From Pseudomonadota bacterium (lineage in GTDB: Bacteria; Desulfobacterota; Desulfobacteria; Desulfobacterales; Desulfobacteraceae): 64,000 nt of DNA. The stretch spans positions 124,001 to 188,000 of the forward strand of contig JAHJLV010000037.1 in the NCBI GenBank assembly GCA_018821535.1, in the 5' to 3' direction. Every line of letters begins with the position of its first letter. The first letter of the stretch is position 1. The position numbers were made by a program, and so were the translations under genes. Shown piece after piece: positions 1 through 8,525 of this stretch. The notes under the pieces were generated by a model. The model worked only from the letters and a program-made list of their open reading frames with translations, did not search any database and was not told the DNA's origin.

Positions 1-1
1 G

Positions 2-73
2 CTGCAAAGCATCTCCTGTGCCATTCGCTCAATCCTCCAGTTGAAAGGCATTGCCCGCAAAAAGGAGCATTAG
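2..73 (+). CDS. TRAP transporter small permease, C-terminal end (partial)
   Basis: An open frame enters from the left edge and ends at the TAG at 71-73, giving about 23 residues (LQSISCAIRS then LQLKGIARKKEH) with a basic tail like that of DctQ-type small permeases. The stop is 3 nt before the DctM start, and the AAGGAG that serves dctM lies inside this tail, so the two are translationally linked. Only position and the short tail support the call; the rest of the gene, and presumably the binding protein DctP, lie outside the window. Confidence 0.6.
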   Translation: MQSISCAIRSILQLKGIARKKEH

Positions 74-76
74 AAT

Positions 77-1387
77 ATGGAAGTCTGGTTACTGTCCCTG
101 ATCATTTTCAGTTCACTTGTTCTCCTGCTCTGCCTTGGGGTCCCCATTTCTTTTTCTCTGTGCGGACTGTCCACCATTGGAATCATTTTCACATGGGGAC
201 CCAAAGGTCTTTTGCTCCTTTTTAACGCTGCCTATGCAGAATCCACTAGCTTTCTTCTCCTGGCCATTCCATTATTTATCTTTATGGCCAACCAGCTCAA
301 ATTCAGCGGGATAGGCGATGATCTGTATGAGATGGTTTACCGGTGGATGGGAAGAATCCGCGGGGGGCTCGCCCTTGGCACAGTCGCCATCTGTGCCATT
401 TTTGCTGCCATGGCCGGAATCAGCTCAGTAGCCACCATCAGCATGGGCCTGATCGCTCTGCCATCCATGCTGTCCAGAGGATATCAAAAAGATCTGGCCA
501 TCGGCAGTATTGCAGCCGGCGGCGCGCTGGGAATTTTAATCCCGCCTTCCATTATCATGATCCTTTACGGCGCCATGGCAGAAGTGTCCGTGGGAAAGAT
601 GTTCGTGGCAGGCATTATCCCCGGATTTTTAATGTGTCTGATCTTCATGGTCTATATTGCCATTCGTTCCCTTTTGAATAAAAATATTGCGCCTGCCATT
701 GAAGATCAATTCACATTCAAGGAAAAACTGGTGGTGCTTAAAGGCGTAATACTGCCCATTGCTTTAGTTTTTCTTGTGCTCGGGGTGATCTATTTCGGGG
801 TATGCACCCCGACAGAGGCATCTGCTGTGGGTGCCTTCGGTGCCATGGGCTGTGCCCTGTTCTATGGGAAACTGACCTGGGCAAACCTGAAAGCATCCTT
901 GTTTGCCACCATGAAAGTCAATGCCATGGTTTTCTGGCTGATCATCGGCGCACTGGCATTTACCAATTTTCTGGCATATTCTGAAATCCAGGATCTGATC
1001 AAGGATTCTATTCTCTCTCTGGAATATTCAAGATGGGTCATATTAATTGCCATGCAGTTGATTTTTTTTGTCCTTGGCATGTTTCTGGACCCGGCCGGCA
1101 TTATCATGCTCACCACCCCGATCTTTGTTCCCATTATTGTGGAACTTGGATTTGATCCGCTCTGGTTCGGCATCCTTTTTGTCATCAATATGGAAATGGC
1201 CTATATCACACCGCCATTTGGCTTCAACCTGTTTATTTTAAAAGGCATTGTTCCGTCAGGCATCACCATGGTTCATATTTACAGAGCCATCATTCCCTTT
1301 GTCTTTCTCCAGGCCCTGTGTCTGATACTGGTCATGCTTTGGCCCCAGCTGGCCACCTGGCTGCCGGATTTAATGATAACCCGTTAG
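77..1387 (+). CDS. dctM: TRAP transporter large permease (DctM family)
   Basis: A 436-residue, very hydrophobic protein with about a dozen membrane segments and the DctM signatures: an N-terminal GVPISFSL stretch, AIPLFIFMANQL near residue 65, GGALGILIPPSIIMILYG near 155, and a C-terminal PPFGFNLFILKG segment. TRAP large permeases move dicarboxylates or other organic anions with a Na+ or H+ gradient, together with DctQ and a periplasmic DctP. Start at 77 follows AAGGAG at 61-66 by about ten bases, within the end of the small permease. Length is normal for the family. The next gene, a thiolase, has its own promoter-like sequence, so cotranscription is uncertain; the substrate cannot be read from the sequence. 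Confidence 0.95.
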   Translation: MEVWLLSLIIFSSLVLLLCLGVPISFSLCGLSTIGIIFTWGPKGLLLLFNAAYAESTSFLLLAIPLFIFMANQLKFSGIGDDLYEMVYRWMGRIRGGLALGTVAICAIFAAMAGISSVATISMGLIALPSMLSRGYQKDLAIGSIAAGGALGILIPPSIIMILYGAMAEVSVGKMFVAGIIPGFLMCLIFMVYIAIRSLLNKNIAPAIEDQFTFKEKLVVLKGVILPIALVFLVLGVIYFGVCTPTEASAVGAFGAMGCALFYGKLTWANLKASLFATMKVNAMVFWLIIGALAFTNFLAYSEIQDLIKDSILSLEYSRWVILIAMQLIFFVLGMFLDPAGIIMLTTPIFVPIIVELGFDPLWFGILFVINMEMAYITPPFGFNLFILKGIVPSGITMVHIYRAIIPFVFLQALCLILVMLWPQLATWLPDLMITR

Positions 1388-1446
1388 CTTCCAGGTCTTA
1401 CAGAAACCGTATTCTGCAGAAATTAAATTTCAGGAAAATTCAGGGG

Positions 1447-1476
1447 TAGACAAAAACCTACCGGTTGGTCTATAAG
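1447..1476 (+). promoter_or_regulatory. Putative promoter with palindromic TetR-type operator upstream of thiolase
   Basis: TAGACA (1447-1452) and TATAAG (1471-1476) are separated by 18 bases. The spacer carries ACCTACCGGTTGGT (1456-1469), a palindrome of the form ACC-N-ACCGGT-N-GGT, the sort of site bound by TetR-family repressors. A repressor bound there would block polymerase. No regulator gene is in view, so the family assignment is inference. Confidence 0.5.
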
Positions 1477-1514
1477 ATAATTTTTTTATAAATTAACTAT
1501 AGAAAGGACTCATA

Positions 1515-2768
1515 ATGGAAAAAGATGTAGTAATTGTATCGGCATGCAGAACGGCAATCGGCAAATTCGGCGGGACATTAAAAGAACTCAACGCTTCAAC
1601 CATCGGCAGCATAGCCATGAAAGAAGCTGTCAGCAGAGCAGGCATTGATCCGGCCATCATCAATGACGTCCGGTTCGGATGCTGCAACGAACATATTGAC
1701 GAAATGAATACTGCCCGGGTGGCCGCCTTGATGGCAGGCATTCCGGACTCAGTTCCGGCGGTTACCATCAACCGTGTCTGTGTTTCTGCCATGGAAGCAG
1801 TTGTTTCAGGCATGGCCATGATCAAGAGCAACCTTGCAGATGTCATCCTGGCAGGGGGTGTTGAACACATGTCAGGAAGTGCCTACCGGGTATTGAATGC
1901 CAGGTGGGGATGCAGACTTCAGGATCAGGTCTTTGCCGATGAAATGATGCACCAGCTTTTCTGCGGATCACGTCTGCTGCCGGGGCCTGAAAAAGGGCCT
2001 TTAAAAGAAGGCGCGCTGATCGATGCCTGCAAAGGCCAGCCCTATATCATGGGCCAGACCGCAGAATTTGTATCAGAACTGTATAAGATTTCACGCGAAG
2101 AAATGGATGAAGTGGCACTTCGAAGCCATAACAATGTGGAGCGGGCAACAAAAGACGGTTCTTTCAAAGCGGAAATCGTCCCTGTCCCTGTTCCCCAGAA
2201 AAAAAAAGATCCCATCATTTTTGACAAAGATGAACACTTCATTCCGGGCCTGACCATGGAAAAACTGGCAGCCCTTCCTGCAGCCTTCATACCGAAAATC
2301 GGGAAAGTCACCGCAGGCAATTCATCCGGTCTGAACGACGGTGCCAGCGCCATGGTTATCATGTCCGCTGACAAGGCCCGCGAACTGGGTCTTGCACCTT
2401 TGGCCCGCATCAAGGCCGTGGGCTACGGCGGATGCCATCCGTCTGTCATGGGAATATCTCCGGCGCCTGCCGTGCGCAGTCTTTTGAAGAACGCCAACCT
2501 GAGCCTGGCTGATTTTGAGCTGCTTGAAGTGAACGAAGCCTTTGCCGGTCAGTATATTGCCTGTGAAAAAGAACTGGGACTGAACCGGGAGATCACCAAT
2601 GTCAACGGATCAGGATGCGGTCTTGGACATCCCACAGGATCAACCGGATGCCGGATCATGGTAACACTGCTCCATGCCATGCAGCAGCGGGGCAATACCC
2701 TGGGTCTTGCCACACTATGCGGCGGCGGCGGGGTTTCCATTGCTGTTGCCCTGGAAATGATGGGTTAA
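1515..2768 (+). CDS. Thiolase family protein (acetyl-CoA acetyltransferase-like)
   Basis: A 417-residue thiolase. It begins with VVIVSACRTAIGKFGG; the acylated cysteine is Cys89 in NRVCVSAMEA; the NEAF motif is in LLEVNEAFAGQ; the catalytic His lies in GLGHPTGSTG; and the second catalytic Cys in LCGGGGVSIA. These enzymes cleave 3-ketoacyl-CoA or condense two acetyl-CoA in the cytoplasm. It is about 25 residues longer than classical thiolases because of an insertion at roughly residues 115-160 (RWGCRLQDQV region), and has VCVSA where VCxSG is usual, so its substrate may differ. Start is set by AAAGGA at 1501-1506. It stands alone between an operator-containing promoter and a strong terminator. 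Confidence 0.93.
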   Translation: MEKDVVIVSACRTAIGKFGGTLKELNASTIGSIAMKEAVSRAGIDPAIINDVRFGCCNEHIDEMNTARVAALMAGIPDSVPAVTINRVCVSAMEAVVSGMAMIKSNLADVILAGGVEHMSGSAYRVLNARWGCRLQDQVFADEMMHQLFCGSRLLPGPEKGPLKEGALIDACKGQPYIMGQTAEFVSELYKISREEMDEVALRSHNNVERATKDGSFKAEIVPVPVPQKKKDPIIFDKDEHFIPGLTMEKLAALPAAFIPKIGKVTAGNSSGLNDGASAMVIMSADKARELGLAPLARIKAVGYGGCHPSVMGISPAPAVRSLLKNANLSLADFELLEVNEAFAGQYIACEKELGLNREITNVNGSGCGLGHPTGSTGCRIMVTLLHAMQQRGNTLGLATLCGGGGVSIAVALEMMG

Positions 2769-2785
2769 GAATTGAATATTAAATC

Positions 2786-2828
2786 CCGGCTGGATACACA
2801 ATCTGTGTACCCGGCCGGAGATTTTTTT
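2786..2828 (+). terminator. Rho-independent terminator after thiolase
   Basis: A 15-bp hairpin (2786-2800 with 2804-2818, mostly perfect with G-T pairs, ATC loop) is followed by a run of seven T at 2822-2828. It closes the thiolase transcript and lies only 13 bases from the convergent cytochrome b stop. Confidence 0.85.
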
Positions 2829-2840
2829 CACACCACCATA

Positions 2841-3485
2841 TCAGGGTTTTTTGCCCGGCATCTCCCATTCTTCAATCTGAGTATTCTCATAAACTTCCTC
2901 CCAGCCGGTAATCATGCCGGTGATATGACTGAAAAAGGAATGTCCCGTGGTTGTCATGTAAATATGAATAACCAGAAAGTTCAACAGCAGCAGCGCAATA
3001 AACGTGTGTAAAATGGCCAGCAGGGAAAGTGGAAATCCCTGGGGCATCATATTATACAGGTAGAACAAAAGCCCTGTCGCCATCTGGGTTGGCAGCAGTA
3101 CGGCGGAAATACCCAGGTATGCCAGCCGCTGAAGCGGATTATGCTTTGAATCGGCTGATTTTTTAACCGGATGGGGTTTTCCCTTAAAAATTCCCCATAC
3201 ATAATACTGAATCACTGAAATCAATTTTTTTGTGGTCGGTATATACTGTTTCCATTCTCCGGTTGTAAACAGCCAGAATACAAAAAATGCAAACATGATC
3301 AGCCAGGTCAGCCCGACATAATTGTGGATTTTCACCGCCTTTTCAAAACCGATCAGGGTATAGGTCCCATGGATTTCAAATCCGGTAATCAAAAGACCAC
3401 CGATCATCAATGCCTGAATCCAGTGCCAGAACCGTTCAAATCGGGTATACAGATATATTTTTTGAGTCTTTTTCCCCTCTGCCAT
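2841..3485 (-). CDS. Membrane cytochrome b subunit (cytochrome b561/hydrogenase-type), partner of the octahaem cytochrome
   Basis: A 214-residue integral membrane protein with four predicted helices (about 20-40, 55-75, 115-137, 150-175). Histidines positioned as haem b ligands are in WHWIQAL (helix 1), KIHNYVGL (before helix 2), ILHTFIALLL and VIHIYM (helix 4), matching the di-haem cytochrome b fold of hydrogenase and thiosulfate-reductase gamma subunits. Its gene follows the octahaem cytochrome by 3 bases on the same strand, so the two very likely form a quinone-linked electron-transfer complex across the cytoplasmic membrane. Direction of electron flow cannot be read from sequence. The start ATG follows GAGGAATAAACC, a good ribosome site lying in the end of the cytochrome c gene. 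Confidence 0.88.
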   Translation of the reverse strand: MAEGKKTQKIYLYTRFERFWHWIQALMIGGLLITGFEIHGTYTLIGFEKAVKIHNYVGLTWLIMFAFFVFWLFTTGEWKQYIPTTKKLISVIQYYVWGIFKGKPHPVKKSADSKHNPLQRLAYLGISAVLLPTQMATGLLFYLYNMMPQGFPLSLLAILHTFIALLLLNFLVIHIYMTTTGHSFFSHITGMITGWEEVYENTQIEEWEMPGKKP

Positions 3486-3488
3486 GGT

Positions 3489-5150
3489 TTATTCCTCCCT
3501 GTTCTTCTTTACAAAAATTCTTCCCAGACCATGAAGACACACCCCTGCAAGAGCCGCCAGCACCGCAAGCCATCCGATCCGGTCAAACAACAGACTGCGG
3601 TCCCGGCCCGGCAGATAAATCTGCCCCAGCGCTGCCAGTCGTCCTTTTTCCCTGATGTGGCATTCGGTACAATTGACAACATTTTCCTTTGGCGCGACCA
3701 TATGTGTTGTGGGAAATACATAAAGACTTTCCACAAAATCATATTCTCCTGAATAGGCAAGTCCCAGATATTCCTGACCATAACCGATAGCAGCATTCCA
3801 GTCAAACACCTTCCAATAGGCCGTAGTATCAGTTTTGCTGTTCGGGAATAAATGCGGCACCACAAGTTTTTTATTCACTTTGTCATAGGGTATTTTGCCC
3901 CAGTGGACCTTGAACGGATAAATCAATGCATTCGGATCATCAATACTGCCAGCAGGACGACTGATCCACACTTCTTTTAAAGGATCAATCACATCATTAA
4001 GCGTAAGGTGTTCTATGGAGCCGTTATACCAGAAATAAGACGGCACCACATTTTTCTCCCAGCGCATATCTCCTTTTTTGGTTGCATAGGCAGGCTTGCC
4101 AAATTCATCTTTATCAACAAAGGGTTTTCCGTCTTTTTTCCTGCCTGCCGTTGACCAGTCCCAGCTCATTTTTGTAGGATTGATCCGTGCAAATGTCGGG
4201 ATATGACAACTCTGACAGGCCACCTTGTCCGTATGATCATTGGCTTTGGCATTCTGCCTGTGTGGTGTTTTGCTGTGACAGGATACACAGGTGATCTTTG
4301 ACGTCAGATCATCTTCAATCAGTGATTTCACTTCTTTCACCGCAGGTGTCTGATAAACTCTTCCGGCAATATGATGCAAGGATGTGGAATGACATCGCGT
4401 GCAGCTGAAATTCTGACCGTCTTTTCCCATATGCACATCCAGATGTTTATCCGGATGCGTCATTGAAGAATCCAGATCCCCGTGTTTTACCCCGTCACCT
4501 CCACCGCCGTAAAAATGACAGGTGCCGCAGTTTTCCCGGCCCGGGCGCTGAACACTTTGGGCTACCTTGTTCCAGTCCGGGGGATAATAGGTTTTATTTT
4601 CATCGGGAAAAACCGTGGGCTCTGAAGCTGGATGCCCGGCCCCGGTCGGGAACTTCTTGTATGTCCCGGTGGATTCATGGCAAACCAGACAGTCCACTTT
4701 GGTCTGATCTGTAAAATCAAAATTTTTGTCCTTCCAACCGTATCCTGCATGACATGATGTGCAACGAGCCTCGTTGCTCTGGGAATTGATTCAGAAATTG
4801 TTGACAGATAAGCCGCCTTTGCCAAGCTTAACCGTATCTTTGGTCTTTGGATCCATCCAGGTCCAGTGGATGGTCTGGTGAAACTGCAAAGCTGCCTCTG
4901 TATGACAGTTAAGGCAGGCTTTTGTAACCTGCGGTCCGGACGTGAATTTTGCCTTGAGAACTTCAAATTTGGAATGATCCGCGGTAATCCACAGGGCTTT
5001 CTGGTTTACAGCCTGCTGGGCCAGCACCCTTCCCGGCGCTGCAGATTCATCTACGACAGCCGCCATGGAAGCGGTTGCAGCAAAAAGCACCAGGATAGAA
5101 CTGACCGTAATTTTTCGCCAGAAAAAACAAAATGACGACATCGTGACCAT
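3489..5150 (-). CDS. otr: Octahaem tetrathionate-reductase-family cytochrome c with probable selenocysteine (UGA codon 120)
   Basis: Read through one in-frame TGA (plus positions 4791-4793), this is a 553-residue exported protein: signal peptide to about residue 31, eight CxxCH haem motifs (79-83, 130-134, 154-158, 208-212, 250-254, 288-292, 312-316, 494-498) and one C-terminal membrane helix (524-546). Haem 1 lies before the TGA and haems 2-8 after it, in the same frame. The DQTK stretch before haem 3 and the order of motifs match the Otr family, which reduces tetrathionate and, in vitro, nitrite or hydroxylamine. TGA falls in VNNF-U-INS, where I expect Cys (NNFC) in homologues; a SECIS-like hairpin follows. 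GGAGG stands five bases before the start ATG. The alternative, a nonsense pseudogene, is disfavoured because no other damage is visible and the cytochrome b partner is intact. Confidence 0.85.
4761..4793 (-). promoter_or_regulatory. UGA selenocysteine codon and bacterial SECIS-like hairpin
   Basis: On the minus strand TGA (4793-4791) is followed after 13 bases by GCAACGAGGCTCGTTGC (4777-4761), a perfect 7-bp stem with a GGC loop, or 6 bp with an AGGCU loop. Bacterial SECIS elements are short stem-loops just downstream of UGA with a small loop carrying G in its first two positions; spacing and loop both fit. The stem sits in codons 125-130, between the UGA and the second haem motif. Confidence 0.75.
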
Positions 5151-5262
5151 TTGCGCCTCCTTTTTTGGTAAAATGAATTAAAAAATATTTAAATTTAAAC
5201 AAAAAAAATAAAAAAATAGGAGAAAATTAGAATTGCGTTTACGGTATCATGTTTTTTGTAAA

Positions 5263-5315
5263 TTTAAAAACAAAAAAAATGGCAGTCAGGTCGTTTTAAA
5301 ATATACCTGCCTGCC
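5263..5315 (-). terminator. Rho-independent terminator after the acyl-CoA synthetase genes
   Basis: On the minus strand an 11-bp stem with one mismatch (5315-5305 with 5291-5281) is followed by A, eight T, G and five T (5280-5266). It ends the acyl-CoA synthetase transcript and isolates it from the cytochrome genes, whose promoter must lie in the AT-rich stretch 5151-5262, where I see no clear consensus. Confidence 0.8.
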
Positions 5316-5349
5316 ACTTTAAACGTATCGGACTGGGAAAATTTTTATT

Positions 5350-6816
5350 TTACACCTGTTGCAATTGAATCTTCTGTCGCAACTGCGTGTATGTCACCAG
5401 AGCGTTTAACGCCCGTACCGATTGTTCCGGACTGGTAAAAACCGGTATGCCGTTGGCCATCAGTGCCTGGGGAAACTGTTCTTTCAAATTCCTGAACGTA
5501 AATCCGGCAATGGGCTTATTATACTGTTTCAGCATATTTACCATCAGTGCCGCATAATCATTCAACACATCCAGATTCCCATTTTGAGCATCCTCTTCTG
5601 AAATGCCGAACCGGACAAGCATCCCCTGAAGCATGGAATCCGGGACCAGATAATACATTAAAAGCATATCCACCACATTACTGCTCAGCAGGACTTTGGG
5701 GATACCGATAAAAAAATCTGTCTGGTTTTTGGAATACGTGATATCCACAGGATTATTAATACTGCCGGTATGCGGAACAAACTCTGAAAGTGCTTCTATG
5801 GTTTCATCCGGAAATTTCGGCAGCTCAAGGCCGAGCCTTCCGCAGGTGTCTGCCGCTGCTGCGCCCGGTCCGCCGGAATGTGTCTGGATGGCCACCCGGC
5901 GGCCTCTGGGCAATGGAAGTCCGCCAAGCGCGCGGGCATAATCAAACAAATCGGTTATGGAATGCGCACGGATCACACCGCTTTGACGAAAAATTCCATC
6001 GTACAGCTTATCCGGCCCTGCCAGGGACCCGGTATGAGAAAAGGTGGCTTTTTTCCCGATCTCGCTGCCTCCCACATAATAGGCCACAATCGGTTTTCTT
6101 AAAGAAATGCGGCGGGCTGCTTCCACAAATTGTCTTCCCCGGTCAATGCTTTCCACATACATGGCAATCACCTTGGTATCCGGACAGGCCCCAAGATATT
6201 CCAGACAATCCACAAGATCTATAACAGCCGCGTTTCCAATGGAAAAAGCAGTGGAAAACCCAACCCCGTGCTGGGCCAGATAATTAAACATCTGTGTCAC
6301 CAGACTGCCGCTCTGGGATGCAAGCCCTATAAATCCGGGATTGCCTTCCATTTTCAAAAATGTAGTATTCAGTTTTTTATAGGTATTCACTACGCCCAGG
6401 CAGTTGGGGCCGACAAAAACGATGCCGTATTTTTTTGCGATATTCTTAAGTTTTGCCTCAAGTGCGATCCCTTCTCCGCCAACTTCCCTGAACCCCGCAG
6501 TGACCACAACCGCATGCCTGATTCCTTTTTTCCCGCAGGCTTCCATGACATCGCAAATCAAACGGGTTGGCAGCACAAACACTGCCAGATCCGGCACAAT
6601 CGGCAAATCCATGACATCTTTATACGCCTTGAAACCCTGAACCGTTTCTTCTTTGGGGTGAACAGGGTAAATATCACCTTCAAAACCGAAATCAACAATG
6701 GATTGCAAAATATTGCTGCCCATTGAAAAGAAATTATTGGATGCGCCGAAAAATGCAATATTCTCAGGATTGGCAATGGGATAAAGCGGACTGTCATTAA
6801 TTATCTTGATCATCAT
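5350..6816 (-). CDS. ADP-forming acyl-CoA synthetase, alpha subunit
   Basis: A 488-residue protein with the CoA-binding Rossmann domain (about 10-130, ENIAFFGASNNFFSMGSNIL and GPNCLGVVNT) followed by two succinyl-CoA-ligase-like domains. The phosphohistidine that relays phosphate is in FSHTGSLAG near residue 258. With the ATP-grasp beta subunit it catalyses acyl-CoA + ADP + Pi to acid + CoA + ATP, or the reverse, giving substrate-level ATP in anaerobes. The gene overlaps the upstream beta gene by 20 bases. Two adjacent ATG codons (6816, 6813) follow AAGGAGA; the second has the better spacing. Acid specificity cannot be told from the sequence. Confidence 0.92.
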   Translation of the reverse strand: MMIKIINDSPLYPIANPENIAFFGASNNFFSMGSNILQSIVDFGFEGDIYPVHPKEETVQGFKAYKDVMDLPIVPDLAVFVLPTRLICDVMEACGKKGIRHAVVVTAGFREVGGEGIALEAKLKNIAKKYGIVFVGPNCLGVVNTYKKLNTTFLKMEGNPGFIGLASQSGSLVTQMFNYLAQHGVGFSTAFSIGNAAVIDLVDCLEYLGACPDTKVIAMYVESIDRGRQFVEAARRISLRKPIVAYYVGGSEIGKKATFSHTGSLAGPDKLYDGIFRQSGVIRAHSITDLFDYARALGGLPLPRGRRVAIQTHSGGPGAAAADTCGRLGLELPKFPDETIEALSEFVPHTGSINNPVDITYSKNQTDFFIGIPKVLLSSNVVDMLLMYYLVPDSMLQGMLVRFGISEEDAQNGNLDVLNDYAALMVNMLKQYNKPIAGFTFRNLKEQFPQALMANGIPVFTSPEQSVRALNALVTYTQLRQKIQLQQV

Positions 6817-7504
6817 TTTCTCCTTTTAAAACAACCAGCGCATCAACCGCCGCAAATTTACCATCCGGCCGTATGATCAACGGATTGATGTCAATCTCTG
6901 ATATGGTGTCATATTCAAGACCGATTGCACCAATTGCACAGATCGCATCACAAAGCGCTTTTCTGTCAACCGGCGCCTGCCCCCTGAAATGTTCCAGCAT
7001 TTTTTTGGATTTGAATTCTTCGAGCATGTCTGCCGCTTCAATATTATTTACCGGTGCCATCCTGAAACAGGTATCATTGATGATTTCTGTCATAATACCG
7101 CCAAAACCTGCCATCACGCATGGCCCGAACTGGGGATCACGGATCAGACCCAGCATCAGCTCTCTTTTGCCCTCCACCATTTCCTGAACCAGAATGCCGT
7201 CTATGGGCTCACTTATTTCCCCCATCAATCTTTCAAAGGCTTTTTTTACAGCATCTGTGCTGCCCAGCGAGATTTCAACCAGACCGCCTTCGGTTTTATG
7301 GGCGATGTGATGGGAGCAGACTTTTAAAACCACCGGAAAACCGATTTCCTGGGCTTTTTGAACCGCTTCTTCCACGGTTGTTGTCAGATATTCTTTTGAA
7401 ACCGGAATATTAAAACTGGCAAGAACCTTTTTTGAGTCATATTCAGAAAGGGTTTTCTGTCCCCTTTGAACGGCATTTTCTATCAATATCCTTATCGTAT
7501 CCAT
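6797..7504 (-). CDS. ADP-forming acyl-CoA synthetase, beta subunit (ATP-grasp)
   Basis: A 235-residue ATP-grasp protein of the ACD beta type: KVLASFNIPVSKE at the start, the ATP-binding FPVVLKVCSHHIAHKTEGG segment (about 55-75), ELMLGLIRDPQFGPCVMAGFG (about 115-135) and DINPLIIRPDG near residue 211. It carries the nucleotide site and works with the alpha subunit encoded immediately downstream. Split alpha/beta genes with beta first is one of several known arrangements; many bacteria fuse them. AAGGAG lies 5 bases before the start ATG. No transporter or dehydrogenase in this operon points to the substrate. Confidence 0.92.
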   Translation of the reverse strand: MDTIRILIENAVQRGQKTLSEYDSKKVLASFNIPVSKEYLTTTVEEAVQKAQEIGFPVVLKVCSHHIAHKTEGGLVEISLGSTDAVKKAFERLMGEISEPIDGILVQEMVEGKRELMLGLIRDPQFGPCVMAGFGGIMTEIINDTCFRMAPVNNIEAADMLEEFKSKKMLEHFRGQAPVDRKALCDAICAIGAIGLEYDTISEIDINPLIIRPDGKFAAVDALVVLKGENDDQDN

Positions 7505-7624
7505 TTTATCTCCTTATTAAATCCACCCATACCGGCAAACTGAAAACTATCATCAGAAATCAACAAGAGCTGACACAGGGTATCAATCATATAGTTATAT
7601 TAAATATCATTCAAGAAATGATTT

Positions 7625-7900
7625 GATTTAAGAAAAATCTTTCAGATTACAACAACAGCCTTAACAGCAGAGGTTTATCTGAGCCTGGGAACAGAAATAG
7701 TCAAAGGTTTATCCATTGCTTTAACCGGGTATTACGATATTGATGCGCTTGATGAATTTAGTTACAGCACCCTCAGACTGAGCTATGCATATGACATCAC
7801 AAAAGAACTCAATGCAGGGATTGCAGGTTCCATCGCATATGCCGGTGACAAATTTGCCAAAGGTGCAGGAGGAAATGACAGCGGCTTCGGTGATTATACT
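7625..7900 (+). pseudogene. Remnant of an outer-membrane beta-barrel (porin-like) protein
   Basis: About 92 codons read as alternating beta strands typical of outer-membrane barrels: aromatic-rich YLSLGTEI, ALTGYYDIDALDEFSYSTL, LRLSYAYDI and a turn ending SGFGDYTI. A stop precedes the frame (TGA at 7619-7621) and no start, ribosome site or signal peptide is present; the frame loses barrel character after about 7900 and stops near 7943. This is an internal fragment of a porin-like gene, degraded before or together with arrival of the adjacent IS. No continuation is found right of the element. Family-level identity is by pattern only. Confidence 0.5.
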
Positions 7901-7971
7901 ATTCCATATTCTCATAAAACTTGTTGTCTTTTTGTCATATAATATTTAAGATTTCGGCATTTAATTTTTAT

Positions 7972-7995
7972 ATATGAAATCACTACTGTCCAAAA
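7972..7995. repeat. Left target duplication (ATATGAAAT) and left terminal inverted repeat
   Basis: ATATGAAAT at 7972-7980 recurs at 11356-11364. Inside it, CACTACTGTCCAAAA (7981-7995) is the inverted match, one mismatch, of the right end. Nine-base duplications occur in the IS10/IS50 branch of the IS4 family. Confidence 0.85.
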
Positions 7996-8094
7996 TAAAT
8001 AAATTTTCTGATTTTTAGGTTTTAAAAGCCCCGCCAATCAAGGAACGGCCTTAATCTTCAAAAACCAGGTTGTCATATTCGTTTACTACACCGT

Positions 8095-8381
8095 TTATAC
8101 CCATTTTAAAGGTAATTGCATTTGTATTGGTGGCGGCACTTCCGGGACAATATCAAATGGTTTGTCCAACCACCCCCATAAGTCTTTATAGCTGAACAAA
8201 TTCCACCTTAAAAATGCGATCAAATTGGATAATGACCAATCAAATTTCGATTTCAGTTGAAGAAACTTTATCAGCAGCATTGCGATCAATGCTGTCCAAA
8301 TTTGAATATAAAGCGCATTCTCGCTTGTTCCAACAAAGGTTTTAATCCGCAGGTTCTGCTTTATGGCTTTAAAAAACAGCT
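8095..8381 (-). CDS. IS4-family transposase, exon 2 (C-terminal 95 codons)
   Basis: Starting at AGCTGTTTTTTAAAG this segment encodes ELFFKAIKQNLRIKTFVG (first Glu completed by exon 1), then the usual hydrophobic IWTALIAMLLIKFL helix and a C-terminal WGWLDKPFDIVPEVPPPIQ tail, ending with TAA at 8095-8097. The Glu of the joined YKDRWQIE-LFFKAIKQN is the expected catalytic E of the DDE triad, so the intron is inserted exactly at the active-site codon. It has no start of its own. Confidence 0.85.
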
Positions 8382-8437
8382 GTCGGGTAAAGGACTGGCG
8401 CGGTGTCTTTCGATCCGTTTCCAGCCCCTCCCCATCA

Positions 8438-8470
8438 GAACCGCTCGTGAGGTTTTCCCTCAAGCGGCTC
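8438..8470 (-). ncRNA. Group II intron domain V
   Basis: The minus strand here reads GAGCCG, CTTGAGG, GAAA, ACCTCACGAGCGGTTC, the highly conserved 33-34-base catalytic hairpin of group II introns with its GNRA-type loop. It lies 56 bases downstream of the maturase stop and 56 bases before the 3' splice boundary. Confidence 0.92.
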
Positions 8471-8525
8471 ACCCAATGAGATTCTTCAAAAGGGTTATGT
8501 GTCCTGTGGTTGATAACGACTGCTT

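Noticed and set aside
2772..3011. Plus-strand frame right after thiolase
   Set aside because: It lies over the thiolase terminator and antisense to the cytochrome b gene.
4562..4966. A second frame (134 codons) spanning the TGA of the octahaem cytochrome, suggesting a frameshift
   Set aside because: Its product is arginine-rich with no haem motifs; the segments before and after the TGA are already in the same frame, so no frameshift is needed.
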